From NCBI RefSeq assembly GCF_026262505.1, contig NC_067206.1:36657896-36721895 (forward strand): a DNA stretch of 64,000 bases, written 5' to 3'. A program made the translations under genes and the position numbers. This DNA is from Trichomonas vaginalis G3. Lineage: Eukaryota; Parabasalia; Trichomonadida; Trichomonadidae. The notes below the pieces were generated by a model that worked only from the letters and a program-made list of their open reading frames with translations, was not told where the DNA came from and searched no databases. Positions 20,987 through 31,473 of this stretch are shown piece by piece (the first letter of the stretch is position 1; every line of letters starts with the position of its first letter).

Positions 20987-23356
20987 TTACTTTGTCTGGA
21001 TAACTTTGTTCTTGTGAGCTACTGTGTTGATATAGAACTTCTTTGCCTGTTCAGTCAACTTGTTCTCCAAGTCAGAACCAAGGTTCTGGTGTTCCTGGTC
21101 GATTTGGTTTGTCAAAGCGTTGAACCAATCGATTGGGATATCAACACCTTTCTCGATGAAGTAAATTGCCTCAGCGAGAACTTTGTAGAACCATGGCAAC
21201 ATATCTTTCTTATCCATCATCTGTGAAGCGGCCTTGAGTGCCCTAACAAGGCAGTTCTTGACCTTCATTGGGTTCATGAATGCTGATCCATCATCTTCTT
21301 CCTCTTCATTATCATCTTCATTTCCAGCACCTTTTCTGTCAACATTGAACATGTGAGCGCACAAAAGATGAGCTTCTGCCTGTTGTTCCTTAGCGAGAAG
21401 TCCTCCTGCGCATGAGCACAACTCTGAAGTGATTGAAGAGTATGTGTTTGGTGTGACATTGAGGAGTTGTGTTGCTGTTCTGATCATACTCAACAACATC
21501 CTGAATCTGATGTTTGAATCGATCATTCCTTCCTTCCAAATTCTCAATGCGTTTGTGAAGAACTCTGTTGTAATTCCTTCTGTTCCGTATCTGTCTGAGA
21601 TCAATGCTGCCTCAACAAACAACCAGAAAGAAGGAATAGCTGGAGGATCGTTCTGTGTCAACAAGATGTAGACTTGTTGGAGAACACCTCTTACTGTTGT
21701 TTGGCATCCTTGTGTCTGGTTGATTTCGACAGCAACTCTCAACAAATCTTCGCCAAATGGAAGATAAAGAGCTTCTTTGACTTCTGGATCGAATGTCTGC
21801 AATGCAGCAGAAATAGAAGTCAAAAGAGAGAATGTGTTATCAAGATCCTTGCGATCCCTGATCAAATGGAAAACTCTGCCAACATTGGATAATGCGACAG
21901 ATAATGGTTCTCCATCTGGATCTTTCTCGTAATCATCAGCTCTCTTCAAAAGAACTTGTTCGATGTTGAAGAAGGCTTTCATGTTGTCAACATCGGTGAT
22001 GTAGGCTTCTGTCCTGGCAAAGCCTTTGCAGACTTCAAGGGCAATGGCCTTTCTGTCGAGGAAGCGAAGACGGTTCACGAGAATTGGGAAATACTCAAGA
22101 TCAAAGATCATTGAGGCATCTTTCATCTCGCGAAGTGGTGTAACAAGGAAGAAACAGAGTTTGCGGGAAACAGAGACGGAATCAAGACGGGATTCGCCAG
22201 CAATGTCTTCGATATGGCCTTCGACAAGCTTGAAAATGGCATTGACGTTGTCGAAGTTGGATGCATCGGCTTCGAGTGTGAAATTAAGAAGAGTTCCGAG
22301 CATGTCGAGTGTATCTTCGAGGGCAAACTTCTGGTCGGCATGGAGAAGTGAGTAAATCTGTACGGCAACAAGACGAACTGTATTGATGGCGTTTGAATCG
22401 GATCTGCAGAAAGTTTGTAGACGCTGAATGATGTTTGTAACAAGTGCGAGTGTATTGACATCATCGTCAAGGTGCTGGAGTAAGTTGAAGAGGATATCGA
22501 GAGTTTCGATATGAAATTCAACGGGGAAGACTTGTGTGATGGATTCGATGATGTAGTACTGGGCAAGTGGCTCGCCGCATGCCTTTGTCTGCTCTACGAT
22601 GCATGGAAGGACGATTTCCTTGTAATGAGCAACATCAAGGCCACGGAGGTCAGAAATACGCTGGATGTTGTGGCCAACAAGTTGCTTGAGCTGGGAACGC
22701 TGTAACTTACGCTCTTCGATTGTCTTTGTATCGAGAGAGAATTCGAGACGAACCCAGAGAACGTTCATCTGCTTGAAGTTCTCAAGGATGAAGTGGAGTG
22801 TATCTTCGATGGTGCCACCTTCTCTCTGGCCATCTGGAAGGATTTCCTTCAAAATATGGAGCATAAAGTGACGAAGGAAGAGAGCACGGGTTGGATGCTG
22901 TACGCCACGAGCCATCTCGATGAGATCGCGCATTATGTCGTTTGCCTTGGCATGTCCACGCTTAACGAAAGCTGGAGCAATTGTGAAGAGAAGATAAAGA
23001 CGAGCAACGATTGATGGTGTGTACTGAAGAATTTCATAGAGTTCTGCAATACGGCGGTCAGTGAAGAAATTGCTGTCGTTGAAGTAATCCTTAAGAATTG
23101 TTAATTCGGAAAGAACGACTTGATAAAGTTCGTTATAATGGATTGGAGAAAGTGTGTTGATCTTCATTTCTTCAAGCATAAGTGTGGCATACTTAAGAGC
23201 GTCGTCAATCTTATTGTTATCAAAGTTTCTGCGCATTAAATAAGCAAGGCCATTAACTTTTTCAAGAACTTCCCTAACAACCTTCTGCTGGATCTCCTCG
23301 CTTGGAAGCTGGCCATACTTTAATTCAGGAGCTGGTGCTTCAGCCTCTTTCGACAT
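20987..23356 (-). CDS. VPS35: Vacuolar protein sorting-associated protein 35, retromer core
   Basis: 789 residues from a clean ATG, the usual VPS35 length. VPS35 is the long alpha-solenoid of the retromer cargo-selective trimer (with VPS26 and VPS29), recycling receptors from endosomes. The signature N-terminal block is clear: ARLYLLFT at about 118-125 in the place of the family's PRLYL motif (the proline is alanine here, the arginine is kept), then the highly conserved RGVQHPTRALFLRHF at about 150-164. The rest is helical throughout, with an acidic low-complexity insert (DDNEEEEDD) near residue 690. The gene stands alone, as is usual for this organism, with a TCAATTC-like initiator close upstream of the ATG. 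Confidence 0.95.
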   Translation of the reverse strand: MSKEAEAPAPELKYGQLPSEEIQQKVVREVLEKVNGLAYLMRRNFDNNKIDDALKYATLMLEEMKINTLSPIHYNELYQVVLSELTILKDYFNDSNFFTDRRIAELYEILQYTPSIVARLYLLFTIAPAFVKRGHAKANDIMRDLIEMARGVQHPTRALFLRHFMLHILKEILPDGQREGGTIEDTLHFILENFKQMNVLWVRLEFSLDTKTIEERKLQRSQLKQLVGHNIQRISDLRGLDVAHYKEIVLPCIVEQTKACGEPLAQYYIIESITQVFPVEFHIETLDILFNLLQHLDDDVNTLALVTNIIQRLQTFCRSDSNAINTVRLVAVQIYSLLHADQKFALEDTLDMLGTLLNFTLEADASNFDNVNAIFKLVEGHIEDIAGESRLDSVSVSRKLCFFLVTPLREMKDASMIFDLEYFPILVNRLRFLDRKAIALEVCKGFARTEAYITDVDNMKAFFNIEQVLLKRADDYEKDPDGEPLSVALSNVGRVFHLIRDRKDLDNTFSLLTSISAALQTFDPEVKEALYLPFGEDLLRVAVEINQTQGCQTTVRGVLQQVYILLTQNDPPAIPSFWLFVEAALISDRYGTEGITTEFFTNALRIWKEGMIDSNIRFRMLLSMIRTATQLLNVTPNTYSSITSELCSCAGGLLAKEQQAEAHLLCAHMFNVDRKGAGNEDDNEEEEDDGSAFMNPMKVKNCLVRALKAASQMMDKKDMLPWFYKVLAEAIYFIEKGVDIPIDWFNALTNQIDQEHQNLGSDLENKLTEQAKKFYINTVAHKNKVIQTK

Positions 23357-24346
23357 TACAAAATTGCCCTTTTTGAATTGACCCCTTTCAATTTGTCGGT
23401 TGAGGGATCTTGTTTCAGAAGTTTAAGTTTTTGCTTTATCATACATAGGAATCAATAACAATTCTTATTCTCCACATAAAATTCGTTAGAGGAATTGTCA
23501 TTAATTCTAAAACATTCATAATATGGGCTGTAGAGCGGTCATTCATTTTTATATTACCTCACATAAAGAATTACAAAAAGAATGTAACTGTTAATAGTAA
23601 ATATTTTTTAAAATTTGATGAAAATTCTTATTAAGTTGAATTAAGCCTGCAACACACTCATAAAGTGGTATACACCTTTCAATTCATTGTATTTTAACAT
23701 TCATTGATTTTATATAAAATCGGATTAAAATTCGGTAAAATGATCGATTTCACATTATCCTTTTATTTCATTTCAGAAGTTAGTTAGATATTGTAAATCA
23801 ACTCATCAGTTTCACTAAATAAAATAAAGCTTATTATATAGAAATAAGAAACTATGGATTTTCTATCAAATCAATTTCTAATGTATAGTAAGAATAATAC
23901 GATGGCACTACAAAGAATAAATTCAATGTTATTTCCCAATTTCATTGAAAGATAAGGCAAAAAAGGAGGATGTTCTGTGGCAATTCTATTAAAAATATGT
24001 TTGTTCGTTTAACTTAGCTGTGAATATGAAAAAATGTAAAGCCTTCTAATATGAATTTTTGAATATCTGCAGTTACACATTATTTAAGCATATTAGTTAT
24101 AAAGTATGTGACTTTGATATTCTGAACTATATGAGATATTCTTCCGAAAGCTCTATTTCCATATGAATTTGCTAAAAATTTGGTTTATGTGGATCTGACA
24201 AAATAAACTTTTGAACTGAAGGTTTGAAAAAAAAATTGAATCGAACGAAATTTTCTTGATAATGGAAATCATAGACAATTCTTAAAATTTCAGAAAAACA
24301 AAAAATTATAAGAACTAAGGGTATCGTTTTTCATCAAATATAATAA
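23357..24346. other. Intergenic region between divergent VPS35 and Rab genes
   Basis: About 1 kb of AT-rich DNA between two divergent genes, so it must hold both promoters. Just upstream of the Rab ATG there is TTTTTCATCAAAT, compatible with a trichomonad initiator (TCA start). I see no gene or repeat. Confidence 0.5.
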
Positions 24347-24961
24347 ATGAGTAGCACGCAGAACAGTTACAAAGTTGTCGTTGTTGGCTCATCTGGTGTC
24401 GGCAAGACAGCTATTGTTCAACGTTTAGTTGATGGAACCTTCTCTGATGAAGGTCAAAGTACAGTTGGTGTTGAATTTAAATCTCATTCTGTTACCTTTG
24501 ATGATGAAGTTATGAAACTTTCAATTTGGGATACAGCAGGTCAAGAAAGATTCCGTTCCGTATCAAAGGCATACTTTAGAAACGCCGTTGGAGCTATTCT
24601 CGTTTTTAGTTTAGATGATGCACAATCTTTCAGTGAGCTTGATGGCTGGCTTAACGACCTTCATGCTCTATCAACACCAAACGCTGTTATACTTCTTGTT
24701 GGCAACAAAGCAGATATCGCTGATAAAGTAGTTACAACAGCAGAAGCAGAAGCATTCTCAAAGAGACATGGACTTGAATACTTAGAAACATCCGCAAAAG
24801 ATGGTGTTAACATTAACGATACATTTGTACGCTTAGCTCGTGCTATTAATGAGAAAGTTAAGAAAGGCGAACTCCGCGGAACATTCCAGGCTCCATCAAC
24901 TTCACCAATTGGTCCAAGACCAGTTCAAGCTACACCATCTCAAGGTGGCTGCAACTGCTAA
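24347..24961 (+). CDS. Rab-family small GTPase
   Basis: 204 residues, a full-length Rab. P-loop GSSGVGKT is at 14-21, the switch I/RabF1 region VGVEF at 40-44, WDTAGQE at 61-67, NKAD at 120-123 and ETSAK at 147-151. The C-terminus is GGCNC, a CxC double-geranylgeranylation signal that anchors it to membranes. All nucleotide-binding motifs are intact, so it should cycle between GDP and GTP in vesicle traffic. The subfamily is unclear; the switch and RERF-like FRSVSKAYFRNA segment is in the Rab2/4/11/14 style. A neighbouring VPS35 gene is on the other strand, but shared regulation cannot be claimed. Confidence 0.95.
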   Translation: MSSTQNSYKVVVVGSSGVGKTAIVQRLVDGTFSDEGQSTVGVEFKSHSVTFDDEVMKLSIWDTAGQERFRSVSKAYFRNAVGAILVFSLDDAQSFSELDGWLNDLHALSTPNAVILLVGNKADIADKVVTTAEAEAFSKRHGLEYLETSAKDGVNINDTFVRLARAINEKVKKGELRGTFQAPSTSPIGPRPVQATPSQGGCNC

Positions 24962-25396
24962 TTTTTTTTACTTTATAAATACCTCTTTTCTTTATTTGCA
25001 ACCGTTCAGTATTTATTATTCGAAAAACTTCAGTAATTATTATCCATACTGTGAAGGGCTTACGTCAAGCTTAGAGCGTAAATGAATTTTATGTAATGAT
25101 GATAGAAATTGACAATTTTGATGGCTCTCATGTATTGTAAAGTGAATGGTATCGTAACGTTAACTGTAAACAATCGACATTAAGTAATTGATGAAAATCG
25201 AAATCAATATGTAAAATTTTTGAGGTGTTTTTGACTGAAAGCAAGTGCTTTGGACATCTGGAATGGATTTTTCTTGGCGAATTTCTCCTAATTTTTTTCT
25301 ATTTTGGAAAATGTCCAAGAAATTTTACTAGATTTGAATATTGTTTTTTTAAATTCGAGATTTTTTTTGATAAAATAGAAGGAAAAAATTTTGAAG
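24962..25396. other. Short gene-free spacer
   Basis: AT-rich DNA between the Rab stop and the second transposon copy; a 63-codon frame at 25225-25416 runs into the transposon end and is not credible. Its last 8 bases are the target duplication of that transposon. Confidence 0.5.
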
Positions 25397-26510
25397 TAGG
25401 GTTGTTAGATTCCTGACGATAGGTGTCTTGGAAGATTTGCCTGGTGTCATCATAGTGTCTTTAAATCAAAAATTTTATTTTGGAGTTAGTTTTATTGATT
25501 TTTCAATAAAAAACATTTCTAAAACAAGAAAATAAAACGATAAAATATTTATATTTTATATAAGGATCTTATATATTTAAAATAAATATCATTTTATTTT
25601 TTTCATTGGTGTCTGTCAAACCATAATACACTATTCAAAAATTCAATGTGTCTTGCGGTTTCAAAAGACACCTTCAAACTGAACGATAGCAGAGACACTA
25701 TTGAATTTTACCCATTTTATTTAGTTTTTACCCTTTTTATTTTTAAGAATTAATGACTGAAACAGCCGTTTTGCTATGACCTCAATCACTTTTATTTATT
25801 ATTTTAAATATTATTTAATTTTATTATTTGAATAGGCCAACTTATATTTGAGAAGCTCAATTTGAGACCACTTAATACATTGAAATATCATAAATATTGA
25901 AATATTAAAAAGTGTATTTCAAAATATTGAAATTATAAAAATTGATAATACTGAAATTGAGACAAATTAATAAATTCAATGTGTTTTTTTGAAATAACTC
26001 TCAAATATTATTTTTTTGTTTATTTAATGATGAATAAATATGATTGCTTTAGTCAATCATAAAAACTAATTTAAGTTTAAAATAATGAAAGGATAATTTG
26101 ATCGTTTTTTAAAATACAATTATTTTTGATGATTTGCAAGAATCTTTGAAAAGAATATAATATAGGTTCTATATTTGTAAAATTTATCCAAATCATGTAT
26201 TACATAAATTACGATTAAAATGATGAAAGAACCAAAAAGTGTGTTTTGTGTTTTGTTGTTGCGTGTTGGATGCGGGATCCTGTTATTTCCGAAATCGACA
26301 AAAAATTTGGAAATTTAATTTCCGAAATCGAAATTATATTAATGTTTTTAATATTCTTATATCAAAAGGATTAAAGTTCATTAAGAGAAAAACAATTCTT
26401 CTTCTTCAATCTATTGGCGCATTTATTTCTACACGCCAATAAGGAAGGGAAAATTATAAGACACCATGGTGTCTTCAAAACGCTAATTTTTGATATTTTT
26501 AACAACCCTA
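25397..26510. mobile_element. 1.1-kb non-autonomous DNA transposon, copy 2 (8-bp target duplication)
   Basis: Same element and orientation as at 4960. It starts TAGGGTTGTTAG, ends AACAACCCTA, and is flanked by exact TTTTGAAG duplications at 25389-25396 and 26511-26518. It differs from the other copies only by scattered substitutions and small length changes, so insertion is recent. Confidence 0.9.
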
Positions 26511-27324
26511 TTTTGAAGATTTATAATTAATAAATGAACACGGCATTTTTAATGTATTAGAAATCAATAGGTGCATTTTGTTTTTGTTAATCTATATATT
26601 TAACCCTTAAAACATGTCAATTATACAGCAGAATCCAATAATTATTTTTCAAAGATATATAAATATAGCTTATTTTCCAGTGTTTTAAATCAATCATAAG
26701 TTTCTATGAAATACAATATATAATTCATAGATTATAAGGCATTGTATGTAATATAAAAATATATCTGGCTCAATTTAAGAAGTGGATCATGTTTTTATTC
26801 AAAAGTAAATACAAGATATAAAATTATTCTGAATAAAATTGGTATGGAGCCCTCATGTTTAGTCTTCTAATCATAGTATTTTTATCAGTTGGTGATTCTT
26901 GCTAGAGTACAATAAACACCAGTTCTGTATCTGTAAATCATATAAATTGGAAATTAAACTAAGAAATTTGATAGCTTATCACTTGATAGTATGAATAATA
27001 CTATACCAGAATGACTAGCCAATCTGTTGCTTCAATTAGTACTTTAGTAATAATTAGTAATAATTAGTAATACATAAGGTTACAACTGTAATGACATTTC
27101 GAAACAAATGAAGATATCAAGTTTAATGCAAGACTTGATGATTTGTATATGGTAATAATTGGATTTTTGCAATATCAGCATTCTTTAGTCCCAAGTATAT
27201 CATTGTTTCATACTAATAATGTGGGCCAATTCCGTTTCAATAACCAGATAATAGCAGAGGCAATATACTCAGATTCAACTTTTTTGACCAAAAAAATGAA
27301 TCTCACTTTTTTAAATTATATTCA
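26511..27324. other. Gene-free AT-rich spacer left of the Maverick
   Basis: Contains a short TAGTAATAAT microrepeat near 27040-27070 and no gene. Its last bases (TATTCA) match the sequence after the Maverick's right end (AATTCA) at five of six positions. Confidence 0.5.
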
Positions 27325-27369
27325 AAAAAAAGGTAGTGGGGCTTCCAGGCGCGTTGCGCCCTCTAGCCC
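27325..27369 (+). repeat. Maverick left terminal inverted repeat
   Basis: A-run followed by GGTAGTGGGGCTTCCAGGCG and on for 45 bp in all; an exact inverted match closes the element at the other end. It is markedly GC-richer than the surrounding DNA. Confidence 0.9.
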
Positions 27370-27913
27370 ATAAGAAATTTTTCCCAAGATCCAAGAGGAG
27401 GACCGAACCCCAGCCGACCAGCCGTTGACTTTTTTGTAGAGCACTCAAAATAGTATAACTTTGTCCGGACAAGTAAGGGTCTATCGTCGCTACAGGAAAA
27501 GTTACAGGCGTTCCAAGGAAGTATACTTTGAGAAGCCTTTCCCCCCTTATAGAATGAGATAGGACGGTTATTTTACAAAACTGACAACACTTTGACCGAG
27601 TAGTTTTTTGTGCTGAACAAAAAGTGTCATATATACATCTGTCAAAAACCGTTTTTTACTTCACTTAAAATGCCACGTAAGCTAGTTAGTATACAAGTCT
27701 TGGGTACGGAGGCACTGCGCGCTTCCTTACCCAATACTTGTGAATTTGACACTTTACAAAACCGTTAACGTATATTTTGCAACACAAACGACAACACTAA
27801 CTTAACCTTAAATATTTACAAAACCACCACCCACTTCACTTCACTAACGAACTCACTAATGTAAAAAATAAACGTTCTCACTATCGTTCTCACTAACGAC
27901 TTCACTAATGTTC
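27370..27913. other. Maverick left subterminal non-coding region
   Basis: 0.54 kb without a gene. It contains an 18-bp stem with two mismatches (27693-27710 pairing with 27724-27741, 13-nt loop) and a run of degenerate TTC(A)CTAA(C/T)G repeats (about 27835-27915). It is a candidate regulatory or replication-end region. Confidence 0.6.
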
Positions 27914-28195
27914 TCATAAATTTTCCTCAATATCTTCATCATCAGTGTTAACCCTATTGTAGTCATACTTGAAGCCATAAACTTTCTCTAACTTCTTAAC
28001 GTACAATTTACATAACTTACCTTCGTCATCATATGGTTTAATGATATAACTATTTCTATCTTTATCAGTCAATGAAAAGTCAACTGGTCTCGGATGTATT
28101 TGAAAGAACATGTTATGCTCAGGAAGGAAGAATAAATGTTTAAATGTATGTTTGTTATATTTTTCGATTTGTATGAGTTGCTTTTGTTCTGTCAT
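27914..28195 (-). CDS. Maverick small protein, unknown (93 aa)
   Basis: 93 residues, uninterrupted, the last gene toward the left end of the element. Charged, with an aromatic-rich middle (KHLFFLPEHNMFFQIHP) and an acidic C-terminus. No fold recognised. An ATTTTTATTTT motif lies about 12 bases upstream of the ATG, the same promoter-like signal as most genes of this element, which supports a real gene. Confidence 0.5.
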   Translation of the reverse strand: MTEQKQLIQIEKYNKHTFKHLFFLPEHNMFFQIHPRPVDFSLTDKDRNSYIIKPYDDEGKLCKLYVKKLEKVYGFKYDYNRVNTDDEDIEENL

Positions 28196-28297
28196 TTACA
28201 TCCAAAATAAAAATTTTCAGTAAAAAAAAAATAAACTTAAAAATTAATGATATCACCACCCTCACACGTATGAAAACATAGCACAAAAATAAATTTA

Positions 28298-28331
28298 GGT
28301 GAAGTGGTGAGATCTCACCTCTTTTTTCACC
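28298..28331. promoter_or_regulatory. GGTGA hairpin, copy 1
   Basis: Core GGTGAGATCTCACC nested in an outer GGTGAA...TTCACC, between two minus-strand genes (upstream of one ATG and downstream of the next stop). The pyrimidine-rich 3' side suggests a transcript-end or regulatory structure. Confidence 0.6.
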
Positions 28332-28348
28332 CTGTTGAATTCATTGCT

Positions 28349-28585
28349 TTATAACTCTCTTCCTTTCTCCAACTCTTCTAACTTCTTCTTAAGTTCAGCA
28401 ATGTTGTCCTCATGAAGTTTAATCTTTCTCAAAATTCCTTCTTTATCTAATGGTTGCTTTATCTTTCTAAACTGAACTCTACCATCCTTCATTTGATGAA
28501 CGTAAAAACCTTCTGGAATAGTTCCTGATTTAATGTATTCTACCAAAAACTTTTGTTTCATTGCTTCAGTGACTTTATTTGTCAT
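28349..28585 (-). CDS. Maverick small protein, FYV/DG/RK family member 1
   Basis: 78 residues from the first ATG. The centre reads GFYVHQMKDGRVQFRKIKQPL, like the small genes at 30709-31142 and 48231-48812, where a similar aromatic-V...DG...RK pattern appears. The C-terminal 30 residues form a charged helix ending KKLEELEKG. Function unknown; it could be a small nucleic-acid or capsid accessory protein. ATTTTTATTTG lies about 10 bases upstream. Confidence 0.5.
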   Translation of the reverse strand: MTNKVTEAMKQKFLVEYIKSGTIPEGFYVHQMKDGRVQFRKIKQPLDKEGILRKIKLHEDNIAELKKKLEELEKGREL

Positions 28586-28632
28586 TTCAATCAAATAAAA
28601 ATTTTAATATTAAATAAAAATAACGTTATTTT

Positions 28633-29076
28633 TCAGTAAGGAAACGCAGGAGTTTTACGATTTATTTGAGGCGTAGGTTCTGGTTTAAATGTTGGAGTCG
28701 GTTTAGGAGTTGACTTTTGAACAGGAGTTTGTACTTCCATAGGTTCAGGAGTCATTGAAGGTTTTGCTTGTGAAGGCGTTGGTTTTGGCGAAGGTGTTGG
28801 AGTTTGTTTAACTTCAACTACTTCAGTATTATTTACAACATTTGCTTTATTTCTTTTCAACATCATAACTGCTCCTGCTGTAGCTAGCAAACCTAGTGGG
28901 AGACCATATCTTATATAAGGACTTGACCAAATGCTATTTTTGACACCTAACCTTGGTGAGACTGCTCTTTGCCATTGTGCAGCTCGTAAGAAATATTCAA
29001 TAGGTGCTCCATAATCGTTTGGTAAAGTTTGTTTCATAGATGGTGAAGGTTCACGAGAGCTTGATGAAGAACTCAT
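28633..29076 (-). CDS. Maverick proline-rich single-pass membrane protein candidate
   Basis: 147 residues. The N-terminal third is soluble and contains GAPIEYFLRAAQWQRA. A single hydrophobic segment (about residues 53-72, YGLPLGLLATAGAVMML) is followed by a basic cluster, then a Pro/Thr/Lys-rich tail of PTPSPKPTP type. This is the layout of a virion membrane or minor capsid protein with an extended tail. It lies directly downstream of the major-capsid candidate on the same strand, which fits a structural role. No family is recognised. Confidence 0.5.
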   Translation of the reverse strand: MSSSSSSREPSPSMKQTLPNDYGAPIEYFLRAAQWQRAVSPRLGVKNSIWSSPYIRYGLPLGLLATAGAVMMLKRNKANVVNNTEVVEVKQTPTPSPKPTPSQAKPSMTPEPMEVQTPVQKSTPKPTPTFKPEPTPQINRKTPAFPY

Positions 29077-29106
29077 TTATAAGCTTTAAAAATAAACGTT
29101 CATCCT

Positions 29107-30681
29107 TTATTCCTCACCGTCGTCCGTAGCTAAGTTATAGTCATCTAATCTTATTATTGGGATTCCATTAGCACGCACCTGAATGGCAAAGCAACAATCC
29201 CTCATAAATCCAATAAGTGGCTTTGGTACATTTTCAGTTGCTAGTTCAATAGGTCCTTTAACAGACAATTTGTATGTTATTGGAGCAGTAGATGTTTGAC
29301 CTTGCTGGAAGCAAAAGTCCACTTCTGTTGGAAAACCACATAAGAAATGTGTGTTGTCATAGCTATCCCATTTATGTTCCACACTACCATCATCCACCAA
29401 TGACCTCATAACATCTTCATTAAATCCTATCATATCATTGTTTGTATTGCAAGCGTTCGCAACCATTTCATAAAATACAGGTCCATATGATTTTTCAGGT
29501 TCTGCAGGCATATTTCCATAAGCTCCCATGGAAAGCTGAAGATATTTAAACTTAGGGTTCTCAAAATTAACATAATAGTTGTCTTTCTTTCTAAATAGTG
29601 CCCAAATACTTTTAACATTAATAGGCGTATAAGCTGCTGTAAATGTTGCACTTGAACTATCTGTATTCTTTGAGAATGAACCGTCCATAGGAATCCAATC
29701 CATAACTTTAACAGGAAAACATAAAGCCTCGTTTGTATAATGTTCTACAAGTTCTGTATAAATGTTAGGGTCTAAAGAGAATGACTTTGGATGAATGAAA
29801 CATTCATTAAAATCCATCTTTGTTCGAAATAGTTGCTGGGTTACAGTTGTAATAGTAACTGTTCCACTAGCTTCTACTGCCTTCGTTATCATAGTGAATG
29901 GTTCATTCCATGGAACAAATTTATTTGTCGGTGGATTTGAATCTGAAGCAAATGCAACTTTAAGAGTTGGATTGAAAGCAACGATATCATTTACAGATAT
30001 AGATGTGCATTGTAAGGCGTCGCTACTGAACTTTACTTTAAGCTGAACGTTTCCTCCAAAAGCTGGAATAAATCGAATAGCTTCTAATGGAAGGAATCTT
30101 CTAACAGGAATTCTTAAACGAAGCTTAAAATCAAATGATTTTCCTGCTGTAATTGGACCACTAACAATTTGTCCTGTTCTGCATGTTCCCGAATGACTCC
30201 ATACATCTTCATGTCGAGTCTTTGAGAAAACATCTACTTTCTTTATTTGTTCGGTAGTTTGTGAGTTTGAAGTTATATATGCTTCTTCTCTTGCGTTGTC
30301 TTGAGAATATACGATACGACCATTTGCAAGGATTTGATATCCAGCAACTGCATAGAAAGCGTCATCGAAACCAATCCAAAATCCTGGTGGGTTTGTTTTA
30401 TTGGAACCTGAACCAATTTCTTTATCTACAATAAATTGACCTTCCATTTTATACGTAATGAATGTATTGTAAAGGTCCAACATATTTTCACCAGGAGGTG
30501 AGAGATTGAATGTTACCCATGTGTTATCTTTAGCAGTTCCAGGTTGTGATGGAATCTTTGCGTCAGAATATTTTCTATTAGTGTCACCAATTTGAACTGC
30601 ATTGTCTATGATATCGAAATATGAGCGAATCTGATGAATATGCTCTGCTGGAGTAAATTCGTTTAGCTGTTCGTTCTGCAT
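29107..30681 (-). CDS. Major capsid protein candidate (double jelly-roll type)
   Basis: 524 residues, uninterrupted and the largest intact frame of the element. Composition is beta-rich with few charged helices. It opens with the short N-terminal helix and HIHQIRSYFDIIDN segment, then repeated strand/loop blocks with conserved-looking NTWVTFNL, PVRRFLPLEAIRFIPAFGG and DFCFQQG pieces. Polintons are known to encode double jelly-roll major capsid proteins of this size, and this is the only gene of suitable length and composition here. It is followed by a membrane/proline-rich gene and preceded by a small gene, in a structural-gene cluster. The assignment is inference from length, composition and context. 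Confidence 0.6.
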   Translation of the reverse strand: MQNEQLNEFTPAEHIHQIRSYFDIIDNAVQIGDTNRKYSDAKIPSQPGTAKDNTWVTFNLSPPGENMLDLYNTFITYKMEGQFIVDKEIGSGSNKTNPPGFWIGFDDAFYAVAGYQILANGRIVYSQDNAREEAYITSNSQTTEQIKKVDVFSKTRHEDVWSHSGTCRTGQIVSGPITAGKSFDFKLRLRIPVRRFLPLEAIRFIPAFGGNVQLKVKFSSDALQCTSISVNDIVAFNPTLKVAFASDSNPPTNKFVPWNEPFTMITKAVEASGTVTITTVTQQLFRTKMDFNECFIHPKSFSLDPNIYTELVEHYTNEALCFPVKVMDWIPMDGSFSKNTDSSSATFTAAYTPINVKSIWALFRKKDNYYVNFENPKFKYLQLSMGAYGNMPAEPEKSYGPVFYEMVANACNTNNDMIGFNEDVMRSLVDDGSVEHKWDSYDNTHFLCGFPTEVDFCFQQGQTSTAPITYKLSVKGPIELATENVPKPLIGFMRDCCFAIQVRANGIPIIRLDDYNLATDDGEE

Positions 30682-30708
30682 GTATTTACTTCAGATAAAA
30701 ATATCTAT

Positions 30709-31142
30709 TTACTTCATTATTCTCACTCTTCTTCTTGGCATTCGTGGTGGAAGTTGTTTCTTGACATTTTCAATGAACTGTACATTCTCTTTTGTCTCAA
30801 CTTCTTTCACTGGCGGGTCAGGGTTCTTTGACTCGGTTTGTTTTTCAATGAAATTCACGAACTTTGCAATAAGCTCTTGGTTCGTTATTGAAAGTACATC
30901 TGGCTTCTTTTCTTCTGGTTCTATTGACTTTTCAGTTTGAACAGAAGGTTTTATATGGCTTCGTGGACTTCACCCTTGCCATACACCTTAATGTTGTCGC
31001 TTTCTGCATTCGCTAATGGAACCTTTCTTTTTCTTACGTATATTTTACCATCTTTACTCTGACTTACGTAATAGAAAGGATGTTGTATTCCTCTTGCGTC
31101 ATTTAATATAATAGACTCTCGCTCTGATTTTGACAAGCTCAT
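30709..31142 (-). pseudogene. Maverick small gene remnant, FYV/DG/RK family member 2 (broken)
   Basis: The part nearest the ATG (31142) has a FYYVSQSKDGKIYVRKRK centre closely matching the small gene at 28349-28585. The rest is lysine/glutamate/proline-rich with a basic end. It lies between the major-capsid candidate and a divergent small gene. Broken as read. Function unknown. Confidence 0.45.
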
Positions 31143-31188
31143 TTTACATCGGTTAAAGTTTTAATTTTGTTTTTTTATCTGCAGTCAA

Positions 31189-31449
31189 ATGACTCAGACA
31201 AGCCCTACGGACAAGACCCAAGGGGTCATAGATGTTGAAGCATTGAAGAAAGAAATTCGTGAGCAAATTTTATCCGAACTGAAGGAACAAAAACAAGAAC
31301 AAAAGCCAGAGAGACCAAAGAGAAAACTTAGTGAAAAACAACTTGCTGCATTAGCTGCTGGAAGACAAAAGAACCCACGTTTGCTGGCGAAGAAAGCTAG
31401 AGAAGAAGCTGAAGCAAAAGCTAAAGAAGCTGAAGCAAAGAAAGAGTAA
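31189..31449 (+). CDS. Maverick small Lys/Glu/Ala-rich protein
   Basis: 86 residues, uninterrupted. Highly charged and helical throughout; the centre KRKLSEKQLAALAAGRQK is a basic helix and the tail is KAKEAEAKKE. It looks like a small DNA-binding or core protein, but nothing specific is recognised. It is divergent from the gene starting at 31142 with a 46-base gap; TTTTTTATCT lies 10 bases upstream of the ATG. Confidence 0.5.
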   Translation: MTQTSPTDKTQGVIDVEALKKEIREQILSELKEQKQEQKPERPKRKLSEKQLAALAAGRQKNPRLLAKKAREEAEAKAKEAEAKKE

Positions 31450-31473
31450 ATGGTTTATTTTTATCCGAATTAA

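Noticed and set aside
27143-27373. 76-codon frame running into the Maverick left end
   Set aside because: Its C-terminus is simply translated terminal repeat; no independent support.
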